NCBI GenBank assembly: GCA_934754735.1
Contig: CAKVJE010000095.1
Location: forward strand, 1 to 5,748
DNA: 5,748 bases
Source: an uncultured Candidatus Melainabacteria bacterium
GTDB lineage: Bacteria > Cyanobacteriota > Vampirovibrionia > Gastranaerophilales > Gastranaerophilaceae
Reading direction: 5' to 3'
This document shows, one piece after another, positions 5,612-5,748 of the stretch. The first letter of the stretch is position 1. Each line of letters begins with the position of its first letter. The position numbers and the translations under genes are program-made. Under the pieces are notes generated by a model that was not told the origin of the DNA, made no database searches, and saw only the letters and a list, made by a program, of their open reading frames with translations.

Positions 5612-5636
5612 GTAGGTTGGGTTTACCAATCCAACA
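5612..5636. repeat. 25-base palindromic repeat, copy B
   Basis: It is identical to copy A except for C to T at 5630. The change turns a G-C pair of the GTTGGG/CCCAAC stem into a G-U pair, so that stem survives, while the alternative GGTTGG/CCAACC register acquires a bulge. This favours the outer stem with the 8-base loop as the maintained form. Copies A and B are direct repeats starting 126 bases apart and flank the GC-rich element. Confidence 0.7.
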
Positions 5637-5690
5637 CAACAACAAAAAAATAAATTAAGTAGTACAACAAAATAGAAAGGTATAGGAAAA

Positions 5691-5748
5691 ATGGCAGTAC
5701 CAAAGAAAAGAACAGGGCACAGCGCTCAAGGTAAAAGAAGATCAAACT
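5691..5748 (+). CDS. rpmF: 50S ribosomal protein L32, N-terminus (window ends within gene)
   Basis: Only 19 complete codons are present: MAVPKKRTGHSAQGKRRSN, matching the highly conserved start of bacterial L32 (MAVPKxKxSxSxxxxRR). L32 is a small basic protein of about 55-60 residues in the large ribosomal subunit. The ATG is preceded by AAAGGT (5676-5681) at 9 bases, with a second AGGA (5684-5687) probably too close. Its position downstream of yceD is the conserved order, although the 270-base gap holding palindromic repeats is unusual. Confidence 0.9.
   Translation, partial: MAVPKKRTGHSAQGKRRSN

Noticed and set aside
5454..5636. CRISPR array
   Set aside because: There are only two near-identical 25-base repeats plus one divergent copy, at unequal spacings, with palindromic content between them and no cas genes in view.
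5332..5658. Open reading frame of 108 codons overlapping the end of yceD and running through the repeats
   Set aside because: It overlaps yceD in another frame, crosses every palindromic unit, has no ribosome-binding site, and its translation is a low-complexity read-through of the repeats.

Overview
This is an AT-rich bacterial chromosome segment made mostly of housekeeping genes. It carries seven complete or near-complete protein genes, a gene truncated at each edge and short intergenic gaps. I see no phage, plasmid, insertion-sequence, CRISPR or tRNA/rRNA signal. The base composition, the mraY gene sitting outside any division/cell-wall cluster, and the TPR plus glycosyltransferase-9-like protein would fit a low-GC lineage such as the gut relatives of Cyanobacteria (Melainabacteria/Gastranaerophilales). 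This is an inference from style only. No marker gene here proves the taxonomy.

Layout. Positions 1-548 (minus) hold the N-terminal part of a trimeric-type purine nucleoside phosphorylase. A divergent intergenic region (549-722) carries a perfect 9+3+9 palindrome just upstream of the phosphorylase and a strong-looking sigma70-type promoter for the next gene. Positions 723-2177 (plus) encode a TPR protein with a C-terminal glycosyltransferase-9-like domain. It converges on mraY (2208-3167, minus), with a small AT-rich hairpin between the stops. Upstream of mraY on the same strand is tsaC/sua5 (3231-3803), needed for the tRNA t6A modification. A second divergent gap (3804-3879) has overlapping -10-like boxes on both strands. 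It leads into an unrecognised helical protein (3880-4611, plus).

Positions 4667-5748 form one plus-strand operon-like run: an unrecognised 81-residue protein, a YceD/DUF177 protein overlapping it by 8 bases, and the start of rpmF (ribosomal protein L32). The yceD-rpmF order is widely conserved. Here the two are separated by about 270 bases, filled from 5422 to 5636 by a packed series of short palindromes. Several belong to recognisable repeat families, and the central block is 64% G+C by hand count.

How the genes fit together: nucleoside salvage (pnp), lipid I synthesis (mraY), tRNA modification (tsaC) and 50S ribosome supply (yceD, rpmF) are all core functions. The most unusual object is the mosaic of palindromic repeats inside the yceD-rpmF transcription unit. 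The best candidates for undescribed proteins are the 81-residue and 243-residue ones. I found no convincing new multi-gene system.
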